From Ignavibacteriales bacterium (GTDB taxonomy: Bacteria > Bacteroidota > Ignavibacteria > Ignavibacteriales > Ignavibacteriaceae), in the NCBI GenBank assembly GCA_012517155.1, contig JAAYVN010000088.1, forward strand, positions 1-64,000: a DNA stretch of 64,000 nt. Direction: 5' to 3'. Shown here piece by piece: positions 26,762 to 36,659 of this stretch. Each line of letters begins with the position of its first letter. Within the stretch, counting starts at the first letter, position 1. A program made the translations under genes and the position numbers. The notes beneath the pieces were generated by a model. That model saw only the letters and a list, made by a program, of their open reading frames with translations. It had not been told where the DNA came from and did not search any database.

Positions 26762-27193
26762 TTGGGTAATAAGACACTAGCAATAATAAAACCGGACGGT
26801 GTTAAAAAAAACGTAATCGGAGAGGTTATTAAAAAAATAACTGCAGCAGGTTTCAAAATAAAAGCTCTTAAGATGGTTAGACTCACCAAGGATTCCGCTT
26901 CCGGGTTTTATGAAGTACATAAAGAAAGAGGATTCTTTGCTGATCTTGTAGAATTCATGACTTCAGGACCCTGTGTACCAATTGCTTTGGAGAAAGAAAA
27001 TGCAGTAGCAGATTTCCGAAAACTAATTGGGGCAACTGATCCTGCTGAGGCGGATGAAGGAACAATAAGAAAACTTTATGCTGAGAGCAAAGCATATAAT
27101 ATAATTCATGGTTCGGACTCAGATGAGAATGCAGCAATTGAAATTGCTCATTTTTTTTCAAGGAAAGAACTCTTAGAAAATTATACAGATTAA
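26762..27193 (+). CDS. ndk: nucleoside diphosphate kinase
   Basis: A 143-residue kinase that moves the terminal phosphate between nucleoside triphosphates and diphosphates. The catalytic His116 lies in [12 protein letters not shown]; the N-terminal [13 protein letters not shown] and EVHKERGFF blocks are standard. Translation starts with TTG 26762, preceded by GGAGAAG at a normal distance; no ATG lies at the right place. The length matches the family. It probably shares a transcript with sucD and may end at the weak hairpin at 27201-27221. Confidence 0.95.
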   Translation: MGNKTLAIIKPDGVKKNVIGEVIKKITAAGFKIKALKMVRLTKDSASGFYEVHKERGFFADLVEFMTSGPCVPIALEKENAVADFRKLIGATDPAEADEGTIRKLYAESKAYNIIHGSDSDENAAIEIAHFFSRKELLENYTD

Positions 27194-27200
27194 AATAAAT

Positions 27201-27221
27201 GTCCCTTCTTAATGAGGGGAC
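27201..27221 (+). terminator. possible weak terminator after ndk
   Basis: An eight-pair stem GTCCCTTC/GAGGGGAC (one G-U pair) with loop TTAAT stands 8 bases after the ndk stop. The bases after it (TTTAGCTTTATAAAG) hold only a broken T-run, so termination may be partial. Confidence 0.45.
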
Positions 27222-27249
27222 TTTAGCTTTATAAAGTAAGTAAAAAAAT

Positions 27250-28482
27250 ATGAAAATAATTGATTTATTTGTATTATTCCTGCTATTTAATGCAGTTTTA
27301 TCAGGTCAGGGGAAGAGAGTTATTTCCGGTGCAGAAGTTTTATTGACAAAGGAAATGAAACTCATCGAAGGAAAAAGAATCGGGATTATTACGAACCACA
27401 CTGCTATCCTACCAAATGACAAACATATTATTGATGAAATATTTAAGAATCCATCTGTAAATATTTTAACTTTATTCGGACCGGAACATGGCATTAGGGG
27501 AGATGCAGCTGCCGGAGAGCATATTTCCAGTTCGACAGACGAAAAAACGAAAATCCCGATTATTTCATTATATGGGGAGAGAAGAAAAGCGACAAAAGAA
27601 ATGTTAAAGGATATAGACGTCCTTTTATTTGATATACAGGATGTAGGTGCCAGATTTTACACATATATTTCAACTTTGTTTTATGGTATTCAAGCAGCCG
27701 CAGAAAATGATATTGAAATAATTGTTCTCGACAGACCTAATCCAATCGGAGGATTAAAAGTTGACGGTCCGGTTTTGGATAAAGAACACATATCATTTGT
27801 TGGAATAGCACCATTGCCTATCATGCACGGAATGACAGTCGGGGAATTAGCAAAGTATTTTGTAGGTGAGAAACTTGTAGGTAACTTTAATAATGTGAAG
27901 CTGACTGTGGTTAAAATGGAAAATTGGACAAGAGATATGTACTTCGACGAATGCCAACTACCATGGCTAAGTCCATCGCCAAATATACCGAGTCTCAATA
28001 CCGCTGTAGTCTATCCCGGTACCTGCCTTATAGAAGCAACAAATGTTTCAGAAGGGAGGGGGACTTATAATCCATTTCTTACAATTGGAGCACCATTCAT
28101 CAATTCAGACGAGCTAATTCATGAGCTAAGTAAGTATGTAATAGAAGGAATCTCAATAAAGAAGGTAGAGTTTATTCCCGATAGCATCCCATCAATGGTG
28201 AATAATCCAAAGCAAAGAGGGAAACTGTGCAAAGGAATAAAGATTGAGGTTACCGACAGGGAGAAATTTGAACCTGTGAAGTTTGGTTTTATTCTTTTAC
28301 ATTCATTAAAAAAACTGTTCAAAGAATTTGAAATAAGAGAAAAAAGCTATTACAGACTTGGTGGTAAGACATCAGGATACAAACAGCTAATTAGTCTGGT
28401 ACATCCAGAAGAGATATTTAAAAGCTGGGAGGAACAATTAAATGAGTTTTTAGAAATCAGAAAAAAATATCTATTATATTAA
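27250..28482 (+). CDS. DUF1343 protein, NamZ-like exo-beta-N-acetylmuramidase
   Basis: A 410-residue exported protein with a short signal peptide (to about VLSGQG). It carries the DUF1343 blocks known from the cell-wall-recycling muramidase NamZ: GIITNHTAILP, FGPEHGIRGDAAAGEHI near residue 78, LLFDIQDVGARFYTYISTL near 122, IVLDRPNPIGG near 158 and HGMTVGELAKYF near 196. NamZ removes terminal N-acetylmuramic acid from peptidoglycan fragments. The function is transferred from the family; sequence support for the family itself is strong. A lipoprotein gene follows 10 bases later. Confidence 0.85.
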   Translation: MKIIDLFVLFLLFNAVLSGQGKRVISGAEVLLTKEMKLIEGKRIGIITNHTAILPNDKHIIDEIFKNPSVNILTLFGPEHGIRGDAAAGEHISSSTDEKTKIPIISLYGERRKATKEMLKDIDVLLFDIQDVGARFYTYISTLFYGIQAAAENDIEIIVLDRPNPIGGLKVDGPVLDKEHISFVGIAPLPIMHGMTVGELAKYFVGEKLVGNFNNVKLTVVKMENWTRDMYFDECQLPWLSPSPNIPSLNTAVVYPGTCLIEATNVSEGRGTYNPFLTIGAPFINSDELIHELSKYVIEGISIKKVEFIPDSIPSMVNNPKQRGKLCKGIKIEVTDREKFEPVKFGFILLHSLKKLFKEFEIREKSYYRLGGKTSGYKQLISLVHPEEIFKSWEEQLNEFLEIRKKYLLY

Positions 28483-28492
28483 GAGGAAGATA

Positions 28493-29542
28493 ATGAAGAA
28501 AATAGTTGTTTTGCTCTCGTTATTGACGATAGCATTTATTGGATGTGGTGATAAAGAAACAAGTCCAGAAACTGAAGTAAAAAACTATTCGTTAAAGGCT
28601 GATACTTCCAGTCTCAAAACAGAAAAACTTTCTGCCGAGGAGGTAAAAGATGTTCAACTTGCATACAATCTAAAAAAAGGAGAAAAATTTACTTACAGGT
28701 TTAGTTCACTATCTTCAGAAGAGGCAATTGTTAAAGGACCTTCTGTAATGAGTCAATCAATTTCAGAAGAGAGAACTTACATTATCGAAATGGAAGTAAA
28801 GGATATTGAGAGCGATAAAACACTTGATGTGTCATTTTATATTAAGTCAATTAAAGTAGAAGCTTTTATTGATGGTCAAAAGATTTCATACGTATCCGGT
28901 AATAAAATTGATTCGACAGATGCAAAGAAGTTTGCTGAATACGAAGGGCTTTCAAATAATTCTTTTGGAGCGAGACTTAAAAATAATGGTGATATTCTAG
29001 AGCTTTACAAGTTAGACAAGATTGTCAATAAAATGCTTGAGGTTACAGGGTTAACTGATTCCATTTCAGCAACTGAGAAAGAACAAATTAAACAGCAGTT
29101 GGATATGGGGTCATTAAGACTTATTGTGTCACAGATTTTCCGTAAATTTGAAACTGGTAAAATATCCTTAAATTCAGAATGGGCAACACCTCAACCAACG
29201 GTTGATCTCCAAATACTTACGCTGGATAACACTTATAAATTTAAAATTGATTCATTTGAAAAGTTGGATGATGATATTCTTGCGGTAATTGGAGCAGGGG
29301 TTGAGAGCAAATTTAAAATTAGTCCTGATGCAAAAAAAGCAGGCTACAATGTAAAAGAACCTAAATTTCTTGCCCATGGGAAAATTTATTACAATGTTAC
29401 AAGGAATCTAATTCAAAAATCAGTTTCTCAAATTGACTTTGATTTTACGATGACCGGTCCGGTTCCAACACAAAACGGAACTGTACAGTTAAGCAGGTAT
29501 CAGAAGAAATCCACCAGAAACACGGTAGAGCTTTTAGATTAG
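28493..29542 (+). CDS. lipoprotein resembling the DUF6263 family
   Basis: A 349-residue lipoprotein with a signal peptide and Cys18 in AFIGCGDKE. After a low-complexity linker rich in Thr, Ser, Lys and Glu, the body starts with LAYNLKKGEKFTYRFSS and contains several beta-strand-like stretches (LDVSFYIKSIKVEAFID, NNGDILELYKLDKI). The KKGxxFxYRF opening recalls DUF6263 proteins, which have no known function; this match is from memory and only moderate. It is exported and probably anchored in the outer or inner membrane. It lies between the muramidase and phosphofructokinase genes. Confidence 0.65.
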   Translation: MKKIVVLLSLLTIAFIGCGDKETSPETEVKNYSLKADTSSLKTEKLSAEEVKDVQLAYNLKKGEKFTYRFSSLSSEEAIVKGPSVMSQSISEERTYIIEMEVKDIESDKTLDVSFYIKSIKVEAFIDGQKISYVSGNKIDSTDAKKFAEYEGLSNNSFGARLKNNGDILELYKLDKIVNKMLEVTGLTDSISATEKEQIKQQLDMGSLRLIVSQIFRKFETGKISLNSEWATPQPTVDLQILTLDNTYKFKIDSFEKLDDDILAVIGAGVESKFKISPDAKKAGYNVKEPKFLAHGKIYYNVTRNLIQKSVSQIDFDFTMTGPVPTQNGTVQLSRYQKKSTRNTVELLD

Positions 29543-29575
29543 TACTTATTGAAAGAAGAGATAAGGAGTTTAATT

Positions 29576-30691
29576 ATGAAGAAAGAAAAAGGGAAAATTA
29601 AAAAGATAGCCATTAATACCGGTGGAGGTGATGCTCCGGGATTAAATGCAGTGATTCATGCAGTAGTAATAAGCGCTTTAAATCGTAGTTGGGAATGCGT
29701 GGGTATTCGAGATGGATATAACGGTTTGTTTCTTCCGGAAAACTATCCTAAAGGGGGCTTGATTGAATTAACAAGAGAAAAAGTTGAAAATATTACATCA
29801 CTTGGCGGAACTATTTTAGGAACTACCAACAGGGGAAATCCGTTTAAATATCCAATGAAATCCGTCAATGGTCAAATAGTTGAGATTGACCGGTCAGATG
29901 AAATAATGACTGCATTTAAGCGAAACCAAATTGATGCATTAGTGGCAATCGGGGGTGATGGTTCACTTTCAATGGCAAATAATTTTGCTCAAAAGGGTTT
30001 ACGGGTTGTAGGAGTTCCCAAAACAATTGATAATGACCTGGATGAGACTGTAGCGACATTCGGTTTTGATACAGCAATTTCTTTTGCTACAAATTGTATC
30101 GACAGATTGCATCCAACCGCACAAGCACACAGCCGAGTAATGGTTGTTGAAGTCATGGGGAGGTATGCGGGATGGATTGCATTGGAATGCGGAATAGCAA
30201 GTTCAGCCGATGTAATCTTGATACCTGAAATTCCATACGATATTAAGAAAGTTGCCGAGTTTCTTACTGAAGTCACTTTTAAAAAACAGAATTATGCGAT
30301 AGTTGTAGTAGCAGAAGGAGCCAAGCCTAAAGGTGGTGATGTTTCGGTTGTCGAAAAAGAAATGGGGAAAGCCGAAAGACTTGGAGGAATCAGTGATATA
30401 GTTGCACATCAATTGCAGAAATTAGTTGAAAAAGAGACAAGATCCACGGTTCTTGGTCATTTGTTAAGAGGAGGATCTCCAACAACATTTGACAGATTGC
30501 TTTCACTTAGATTTGGTGCGGCTGCAGTTCGTGCACTTGAAGAAGGACAGAGTGGGATTATGGTTGCTTTGGACCCACCAACTGTAAATTATGTGCCTCT
30601 TGAAAAAGTTACAAACAGAATGAAAGTAGTACCTACTGAGTGTGATATAATGTGGACAGCAAGAGATTTGGGTATTTGTTTTGGTGATTAA
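29576..30691 (+). CDS. pfkA: 6-phosphofructokinase, probably ATP-dependent
   Basis: ATG 29576 is chosen because AAGGAG lies a few bases upstream; an upstream TTG would add nine residues. The 371-residue protein has the phosphofructokinase signature blocks NTGGGDAPGLNAVI, GGDGS (126-130), PKTIDND (148-154), and MGRYAGWIALECG. At the two places that separate donors, it has Gly129, as in ATP enzymes, and Lys149, as in diphosphate enzymes. This Gly/Lys combination is known from ATP-using members of the mixed 'group III', so ATP is likely but not certain. It controls the committed step of glycolysis; fructose-bisphosphatase, the opposing enzyme, is encoded 3 kb away. Confidence 0.9.
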   Translation: MKKEKGKIKKIAINTGGGDAPGLNAVIHAVVISALNRSWECVGIRDGYNGLFLPENYPKGGLIELTREKVENITSLGGTILGTTNRGNPFKYPMKSVNGQIVEIDRSDEIMTAFKRNQIDALVAIGGDGSLSMANNFAQKGLRVVGVPKTIDNDLDETVATFGFDTAISFATNCIDRLHPTAQAHSRVMVVEVMGRYAGWIALECGIASSADVILIPEIPYDIKKVAEFLTEVTFKKQNYAIVVVAEGAKPKGGDVSVVEKEMGKAERLGGISDIVAHQLQKLVEKETRSTVLGHLLRGGSPTTFDRLLSLRFGAAAVRALEEGQSGIMVALDPPTVNYVPLEKVTNRMKVVPTECDIMWTARDLGICFGD

Positions 30692-30724
30692 CAAAACGTA
30701 TTAAAGGGCGTTAAAAAATAAAAA

Positions 30725-33694
30725 ATGAGCAGCACCAACGAGAGAACCGATTTAGAATTCTCAGGACTTACTTCGCAAGAAGTATTAAAGAGCCGTGAAT
30801 TACATGGTACAAATGTTATCACTCCTCCTCCCCAGAAGAGCCTACTTAAACTATTCTTTGAAAAACTTGATGATCCGATCATTAAGATTCTTATAGTCGC
30901 GACAGTAATATCGTTTGCCGTAGGATTGTTTGACGGTCACTATGTTGAATCAGTAGGTATTTTTACAGCAATACTTCTTGCTACGGTTATCTCTTTTATT
31001 AACGAAGTGCGTGCAAAGAAAGAATTCGATATACTCAATAAAACCAGAGATGAGGAGCCGGTAAAAGTTATCCGTGACGGGAAGTATCTTAGCACCGAGA
31101 AAATGGACATTGTAGTGGGGGATTTTGTAATACTTGAAGTTGGTGAGGAGATACCTGCAGACGGAATTCTAAAAAAAGCAGTATCTCTACAGATTAATGA
31201 ATCCAGTTTGACCGGTGAAAGTGTGCCGGTTTCAAAGTTTACTAAAGAGGATGCTGAAAAAATTCAACCAAAGCATTCAACTTATGAAGCCTATGAAGTT
31301 AAGCGAGGCACTTTTGTTACGGATGGCAACGGGATAATAAAAATTTCCGCAGTGGGGGATAATACAGATATCGGAAAAACGGCCAGAGCCGCTGCTGAAG
31401 AGACTGGAAGAAAGACTCCTTTAACCATTCAACTTGAGAAATTAAGCAAGTTAATCGGTTCAGTGGGTTTTTCGATGGCAGTGATTACTTTTATAATTTT
31501 AATTTCCCGATCACTATTAGCGAATGAACTGATACTTAATTATACGCAAAAATATTCATTAACTGTTTTAGGAATCTCAGCGATTATACTAACGTGGAAA
31601 GTTTGGTTGCCTTTCATATATGATTTGCTTGAAGTACTGAAATTAAAACAAGAAAGACCTCAATTTCTTGAGAAAAACGGATTTATGCATTGGGGGATAT
31701 CGATAATTGTGTCCGCATTCTTTGCAATTCTTGCCATGTGGGGTGGAGTTGAAACCGGATTAATTGAGAGTGACTACAATAGTTGGTTAACAGTACAAAT
31801 TTTAGAAAAAGTATTGTCGTTCTTCATGATATCAGTGACTATGATCGTTGTGGCTATACCTGAAGGACTTGCTATGGCTGTAACTCTTAGTCTTGCGTAT
31901 AGTGTAAGGAAGATGACTAAACTGAATAATCTGGTCAGAAGGATGCATGCAGTTGAAACAATAAGTGCTGCAACAGTGATATGTTCAGATAAAACCGGGA
32001 CACTAACAAAGAACGAAATGAGAGTGAAAGACAATCACTTTCCCTCACTAATAGAAAATCCGATTGATGATTATACGGAGCATCCCGAAAAGCATTTTGT
32101 AGTAGAAGCAATTACGGGTAACTCAACGGCAAATTTATCTGACGACATATACAAAAAAGAGAGGGTACTGGGGAATCCAACTGAGGGGGCATTATTACTT
32201 TGGTTGGAGAAGCACAGCGTGAATTACCATCAACCGAGAAACGCATTCAAAGTTGAATATCAATGGACTTTCAATACGGAACGCAAGTATATGGCTACTT
32301 TAGGAAAGTCAGCTATAGATGGTAAGAGAGTTTTACATATTAAAGGTGCACCCGAAATTATTCTTAACAAGTGTGCGAGGATTAAATGCAAGGATCAGAT
32401 AATCCCAATTGAAGAACGAAAAAACAATCTTTTAGACAGGCTAAAGAAAAATCAGGAAAGGGCGTTAAGAACGATTGCACTTGCATATCTTGATGAGCCC
32501 AAGTTTTCGGATAAAATGGATATTGATGAACTAGGAAATAATTTCACTTGGTTAGGATGGTTTTCGATTGAGGATCCTGTAAGAACTGAGGTCCCAGAAG
32601 CAATAAAAGAGTGCAGGGATGCCGGGGTAGAGGTAAAAATTGTTACTGGTGACACATACATCACTGCCAGGGAAGTAGGTAAGCAGATCAATCTTTTCCA
32701 GGATGAAGTTGTCGGAGAAAACGATATCGTTATAGGAACCGATTTCCGGGATATGGATGATGAAACAGCAGCGCTAAAAGCAGGAGAACTAAAAATTCTT
32801 TCAAGAGCAAAACCTCTTGATAAACTCAGGTTAGTCAAGTTTCTTCAACAAAAAGGAGATGTGGTTGCAGTTACAGGAGATGGTATAAATGATGCACCGG
32901 CATTAAATTATGCAGACGTTGGACTGGCTATGGGAAAGACGGGTACATCTGTAGCAAAAGAAGCTAGCGATATTATTCTTCTTGATGATTCGTTCAAGAG
33001 CATAGTTAATGCAATTTTATTCGGGCGATCGCTATATTTGAATATTCAGAGATTTTTACTGTTCCAACTCACAATTAATGTCCTCGCTTTATCAATTGTG
33101 TTTTTCGGGCCCTTTATCGGTGTAGAGTTAATGTTAACAGTAGTACAGATGATCTGGGTTAATTTAATAATGGACACATTTGCAGCACTAGCGCTAGCCA
33201 CACAACCCCCTGATAAGCAGGTTATGAAGCATAAACCAAGAAAGTCGACTGACTTTATAATTCCACCAAATATGGCAAAGCTAATATTTGGATATGCGAT
33301 TGTATTTTTCATTATTTTGGTTGGATTAGTTCTTTATTTTAAGAGTGATAGGGGGATTGACGATAAAGAGTTGACGATATTCTTTAATGTGTTTGTTTTT
33401 CTGCAGTTTTGGAACTTATTTAACGTGAGAATATATGGAACCAAGCACACATTATTATATAATCTTGATTCCTGGAAAGGAACTGAAAAGAATCCAACCG
33501 GAGGGATATTAAATAATTATCCGTTCATTGTCATATGCGGTATTATTTTAGTAATGCAAATATTAATTACTGAATTTGGTGGGAAATTCTTCAGGACAGT
33601 ACCACTTACCCTTGTGGAATGGGTGTATGTAATTGGGTCGACAATGCTGGTTTTATTGTTGCACTGGATCTTCAGAAGATGGAATGAGAGATAA
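30725..33694 (+). CDS. cation-transporting P-type ATPase, calcium (PMCA) type
   Basis: A 989-residue P2-type ATPase likely exporting Ca2+. In order: N-terminal region and M1-M2 (about 55-100), actuator domain with SLTGES (TGES at 163-166), M3 (about 246-266), M4 with IPEGLAMA (Pro379, Glu380), phosphorylation site DKTGT (Asp422), nucleotide domain with KGAPE, hinge TGDGINDAPAL, and M5-M10. VVAIPEGLAMAVTLSLAYSVRKM is the usual PMCA-type M4. Between M3 and M4 there are about 90 extra residues (roughly 270-360) with two further hydrophobic stretches (around GISAIILTWKVW and ISIIVSAFFAILAMWGG). The gene is followed by a strong terminator. Mn2+ or another divalent ion cannot be excluded. Confidence 0.88.
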   Translation: MSSTNERTDLEFSGLTSQEVLKSRELHGTNVITPPPQKSLLKLFFEKLDDPIIKILIVATVISFAVGLFDGHYVESVGIFTAILLATVISFINEVRAKKEFDILNKTRDEEPVKVIRDGKYLSTEKMDIVVGDFVILEVGEEIPADGILKKAVSLQINESSLTGESVPVSKFTKEDAEKIQPKHSTYEAYEVKRGTFVTDGNGIIKISAVGDNTDIGKTARAAAEETGRKTPLTIQLEKLSKLIGSVGFSMAVITFIILISRSLLANELILNYTQKYSLTVLGISAIILTWKVWLPFIYDLLEVLKLKQERPQFLEKNGFMHWGISIIVSAFFAILAMWGGVETGLIESDYNSWLTVQILEKVLSFFMISVTMIVVAIPEGLAMAVTLSLAYSVRKMTKLNNLVRRMHAVETISAATVICSDKTGTLTKNEMRVKDNHFPSLIENPIDDYTEHPEKHFVVEAITGNSTANLSDDIYKKERVLGNPTEGALLLWLEKHSVNYHQPRNAFKVEYQWTFNTERKYMATLGKSAIDGKRVLHIKGAPEIILNKCARIKCKDQIIPIEERKNNLLDRLKKNQERALRTIALAYLDEPKFSDKMDIDELGNNFTWLGWFSIEDPVRTEVPEAIKECRDAGVEVKIVTGDTYITAREVGKQINLFQDEVVGENDIVIGTDFRDMDDETAALKAGELKILSRAKPLDKLRLVKFLQQKGDVVAVTGDGINDAPALNYADVGLAMGKTGTSVAKEASDIILLDDSFKSIVNAILFGRSLYLNIQRFLLFQLTINVLALSIVFFGPFIGVELMLTVVQMIWVNLIMDTFAALALATQPPDKQVMKHKPRKSTDFIIPPNMAKLIFGYAIVFFIILVGLVLYFKSDRGIDDKELTIFFNVFVFLQFWNLFNVRIYGTKHTLLYNLDSWKGTEKNPTGGILNNYPFIVICGIILVMQILITEFGGKFFRTVPLTLVEWVYVIGSTMLVLLLHWIFRRWNER

Positions 33695-33696
33695 TG

Positions 33697-33724
33697 AAAA
33701 GCCGGTGTTAAAACCGGCTTTTTT
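33697..33724. terminator. bidirectional intrinsic terminator
   Basis: A perfect ten-pair stem AAAAGCCGGT/ACCGGCTTTT with loop GTTAAA, followed by more T on the plus strand. It begins two bases after the P-ATPase stop and lies just past the 3' end of the minus-strand fbp gene, so it can serve both. Confidence 0.9.
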
Positions 33725-33732
33725 GTTTGTTT

Positions 33733-34776
33733 CTAGAAAATTTCTTTCTCCACATTGGTGTGGTTTTCATGGCTCAAGAAATGCTCAACCATGTCAACAT
33801 CCACCTTGCTTCCCATAAAAACGGGAGTTCTTTGATGGAGAGAGGAAGGGATGATATCCAGAATATTTCTTTTGCCATCGATTGCCCTTCCACCAGCCTC
33901 CTCAATCAGAAATGCAGTAGGAGCACATTCATACATTAATCGTAATTTCCCATTGGGGCTTCTTGAATCTGCGGGATACATGAAGATACCGCCATAAAGA
34001 AGAGTGCGGTGGACATCTGCGACCATGGATCCGATGTATCGTGAAGAATATGGACGGCTTGAAGCTTTGTCTTCTTCCTGTAGATATTTAATAAATTTTT
34101 TCAATCCCGGATGCCAATACTTATAGTTTCCTTCGTTAATCGAATAAATCTTTCCCTTTTCAGGGATTTCAATGTTCTCATGGGAAAGGAGAAATTCACC
34201 AATGGAGGGATCTAAAGTGAATACATGTACTCCATGGCCATGACCAGTTGTGTATGTCAGCACAGTAGAGGAACCATAAACAATATAACCTGCAGCTTCA
34301 ATTTTCAAACCTGGTTGTAGGCAATCATCCAGAATTCCCGGAGTTCCATCAGGTGAAATTCTTTTGTATATCGAAAAAATAGTACCTATAGAGACATTTG
34401 CGTCAATATTCGAAGAACCGTCAAGTGGATCGAAGAGGAGAACATATTTCCCAAGGCGGTGTTTAGGGGGGATATGAATGATATCTTCTTCCTCTTCAGA
34501 AGCCATAACACAAAGATGTCCCCCATGATCCATAGCCCGGATCAAAACATCGTGGGCAAAAATATCAAGTTTTTTTACGGATTCGCCATGGACATTCTGA
34601 TTTCCTGTAAATCCTAAAATATCCACAAGACCGGCTTTATTAACTTCCAGAGAGATAACTTTTGCAGCGATAGCAAGATCCGATAAAAGAGCAGAAAGTT
34701 CGCCTGTAGCTCCGGGGTGTTTTCTCTCGCCTTCGATAATATGTCTTTCAAGAGTCATAAATCTAGTTCTAGCCAT
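33733..34776 (-). CDS. fbp: fructose-1,6-bisphosphatase, class I
   Basis: A 347-residue gluconeogenic phosphatase converting fructose 1,6-bisphosphate to fructose 6-phosphate. The metal and phosphate site DPLDGSSNID starts at Asp116, MASEEEEDI supplies more metal ligands, and GGIFMYPADSRSPNGKLR and the end block ECAPTAFLIEEAGGRA-type segment are as in class I enzymes. The start has AAGAAGG upstream. It is opposite in direction to, and functionally opposite of, pfkA about 3 kb away. Nothing unusual was seen. Confidence 0.95.
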   Translation of the reverse strand: MARTRFMTLERHIIEGERKHPGATGELSALLSDLAIAAKVISLEVNKAGLVDILGFTGNQNVHGESVKKLDIFAHDVLIRAMDHGGHLCVMASEEEEDIIHIPPKHRLGKYVLLFDPLDGSSNIDANVSIGTIFSIYKRISPDGTPGILDDCLQPGLKIEAAGYIVYGSSTVLTYTTGHGHGVHVFTLDPSIGEFLLSHENIEIPEKGKIYSINEGNYKYWHPGLKKFIKYLQEEDKASSRPYSSRYIGSMVADVHRTLLYGGIFMYPADSRSPNGKLRLMYECAPTAFLIEEAGGRAIDGKRNILDIIPSSLHQRTPVFMGSKVDVDMVEHFLSHENHTNVEKEIF

Positions 34777-34866
34777 AAAAGACCTTCTTTGTTAAAGTAT
34801 AATTAATTTTTAAAACAGTACATTATAAGATAGGGAAAAGAGAGAATAAGAGCAAAAGGAAAGAAA

Positions 34867-36657
34867 TCAAGAAATAGCAATTTCCTGATCCTTATACTGA
34901 AGCTGATAAAGCTTGAAATATATACCTTTCAGAGCGAGAAGTTCCTGGTGTGTACCTATCTCCTTTATTTCGCCTTTGTGCATAACAATAATTTTATCAG
35001 AATTCTGAATAGTTGATAAACGGTGAGCGATTACAATTGCAGTTCTGCCTACGAGAAGTTTTTGGATTGCTTCGCGGATAATCAATTCGGTTTCGGTATC
35101 AACGCTTGAGGTGGCTTCATCGAGAATCAGTATCTGGGGATTAAAAGCCAGTGCCCGGGCAAACGAAATAAGCTGTTTCTGCCCTACGCTGAGAGTTGCA
35201 CCCCGTTCCTTTACATCCTCGTCATATTTTCCAGGGAGCTGTTCAATAAATTTATCTGCACCGACCAGTTTTGCCGCTTCTATAATTTGGTTATCGGAGA
35301 TGTCCGGATGATTCATGCCAATATTGGATTTAATTGTTCCTGAAAAGAGGAAGACATCCTGTAAAACAACAGAGATAAAGCGACGCAAATCATTTTTAGT
35401 CAGCTCACGAATATCAACATCATCAAGCAGTATCTGTCCCCGGTTAATATCGTAGAAACGGGTGAGGATGTTAATAATGCTGGTTTTTCCCGCTCCTGTT
35501 GCTCCAACAATTGCGACTGTTTCACCGGGGATTATTAAAAAATTAATATTCTTAAGTACATAATTATCCTGAGAATAAGCGAAGCAAACATTACGGAATT
35601 CAATTTTCCCTTTAATCTTCGGAAGTTTAACAGGATTAGCGGCTTCAGGAATAAAGGTGTTATTATCCAGTAGTTTGAATATTCTTTCGGAAGACGCCAT
35701 AGCAGTCTGCATAATGTTATATTTTTCAGACAAATCACGAATTGGACGAAAGAACATTTCAGTGTATTGGAGAAAAGCGAACAGAGTTCCAAGCGTTAGG
35801 GTACTTTGAATAACCTCTCCACCACCATACCAGATAATCAGTCCGATAGCTATTGCGGAAATCAACTCAACCGCAGGATAGAAAACGGCATAATAAAAAA
35901 TAGAATTAACATTAGCGATTTTATGATCTTTATTTATTTCGGCAAAACTCTTTTTTTCATCTTCTTCCTTATTGAAAATTTGAACCACGGAAATGCCCGT
36001 AACATGTTCCTGCATATAAGAATTGAGTCTTGCAAGATGGAATCTTACATCACGAAACGCATCACGAACTTTTTTTCTAAATAAAAATGTTCCATACATA
36101 AGGACAGGGATTACTGATAAAGTGACCAATGAAAGATTCAAGTCCATGAAGAACATAAATACAAGAATCCAGATGATGATGAAAATATCGCTAAAAATCA
36201 TTATAATCCCTGATGAAAAGAGTTCATTAAGGGATTCGATATCGTTCGTCACACGGGTAACAATTCTGCCGATTGGCGTTTTATCAAAGAATGAAGCGGC
36301 AAGTTTTTGAATGTGACTAAAAAGCTTTGTACGAATATCAAGAATAGTTTTTTGTCCCAGATATTGAGTATAATATGTAAGGAAATACTGGATAACCGCC
36401 TGAAGGACAAGAGATGCCAGAAGCAGAATGGTCACTAGAAGTAGCCCTGAATAATCGCGGTTTGCTATCGAATGATCGACAGCAATTTTTGTAAGATAGG
36501 GGCGCACAGGACCCAGTACAGCAACGACAATATTAAGTAGAATGGCGTATACCATATATTTTTTATATGGTCTAACGAATTTAAGAAGGCGCTTCATTAG
36601 TTTAGCGTCGTACGCTTTACCTAGAATCTCATCATCCTGTTTGTAATTTTGCGCCAT
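34867..36657 (-). CDS. ABC exporter half-transporter, subunit with canonical Walker B Glu
   Basis: A 596-residue half-transporter: six membrane spans (about 35-320) then an ATPase domain. Walker A is GATGAGKTS, Walker B is ILILDEATSSVD with catalytic Glu514, and the signature is LSVGQ (489-493) instead of LSGGQ. Its partner gene, 2 bases upstream in the transcript, has the reverse situation. This matches heterodimeric exporters such as BmrCD, LmrCD and TM287/288, where one ATP site is consensus and the other degenerate. Substrates are probably drugs or lipids, but cannot be told from sequence. Confidence 0.9.
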   Translation of the reverse strand: MAQNYKQDDEILGKAYDAKLMKRLLKFVRPYKKYMVYAILLNIVVAVLGPVRPYLTKIAVDHSIANRDYSGLLLVTILLLASLVLQAVIQYFLTYYTQYLGQKTILDIRTKLFSHIQKLAASFFDKTPIGRIVTRVTNDIESLNELFSSGIIMIFSDIFIIIWILVFMFFMDLNLSLVTLSVIPVLMYGTFLFRKKVRDAFRDVRFHLARLNSYMQEHVTGISVVQIFNKEEDEKKSFAEINKDHKIANVNSIFYYAVFYPAVELISAIAIGLIIWYGGGEVIQSTLTLGTLFAFLQYTEMFFRPIRDLSEKYNIMQTAMASSERIFKLLDNNTFIPEAANPVKLPKIKGKIEFRNVCFAYSQDNYVLKNINFLIIPGETVAIVGATGAGKTSIINILTRFYDINRGQILLDDVDIRELTKNDLRRFISVVLQDVFLFSGTIKSNIGMNHPDISDNQIIEAAKLVGADKFIEQLPGKYDEDVKERGATLSVGQKQLISFARALAFNPQILILDEATSSVDTETELIIREAIQKLLVGRTAIVIAHRLSTIQNSDKIIVMHKGEIKEIGTHQELLALKGIYFKLYQLQYKDQEIAIS

Positions 36658-36659
36658 AA

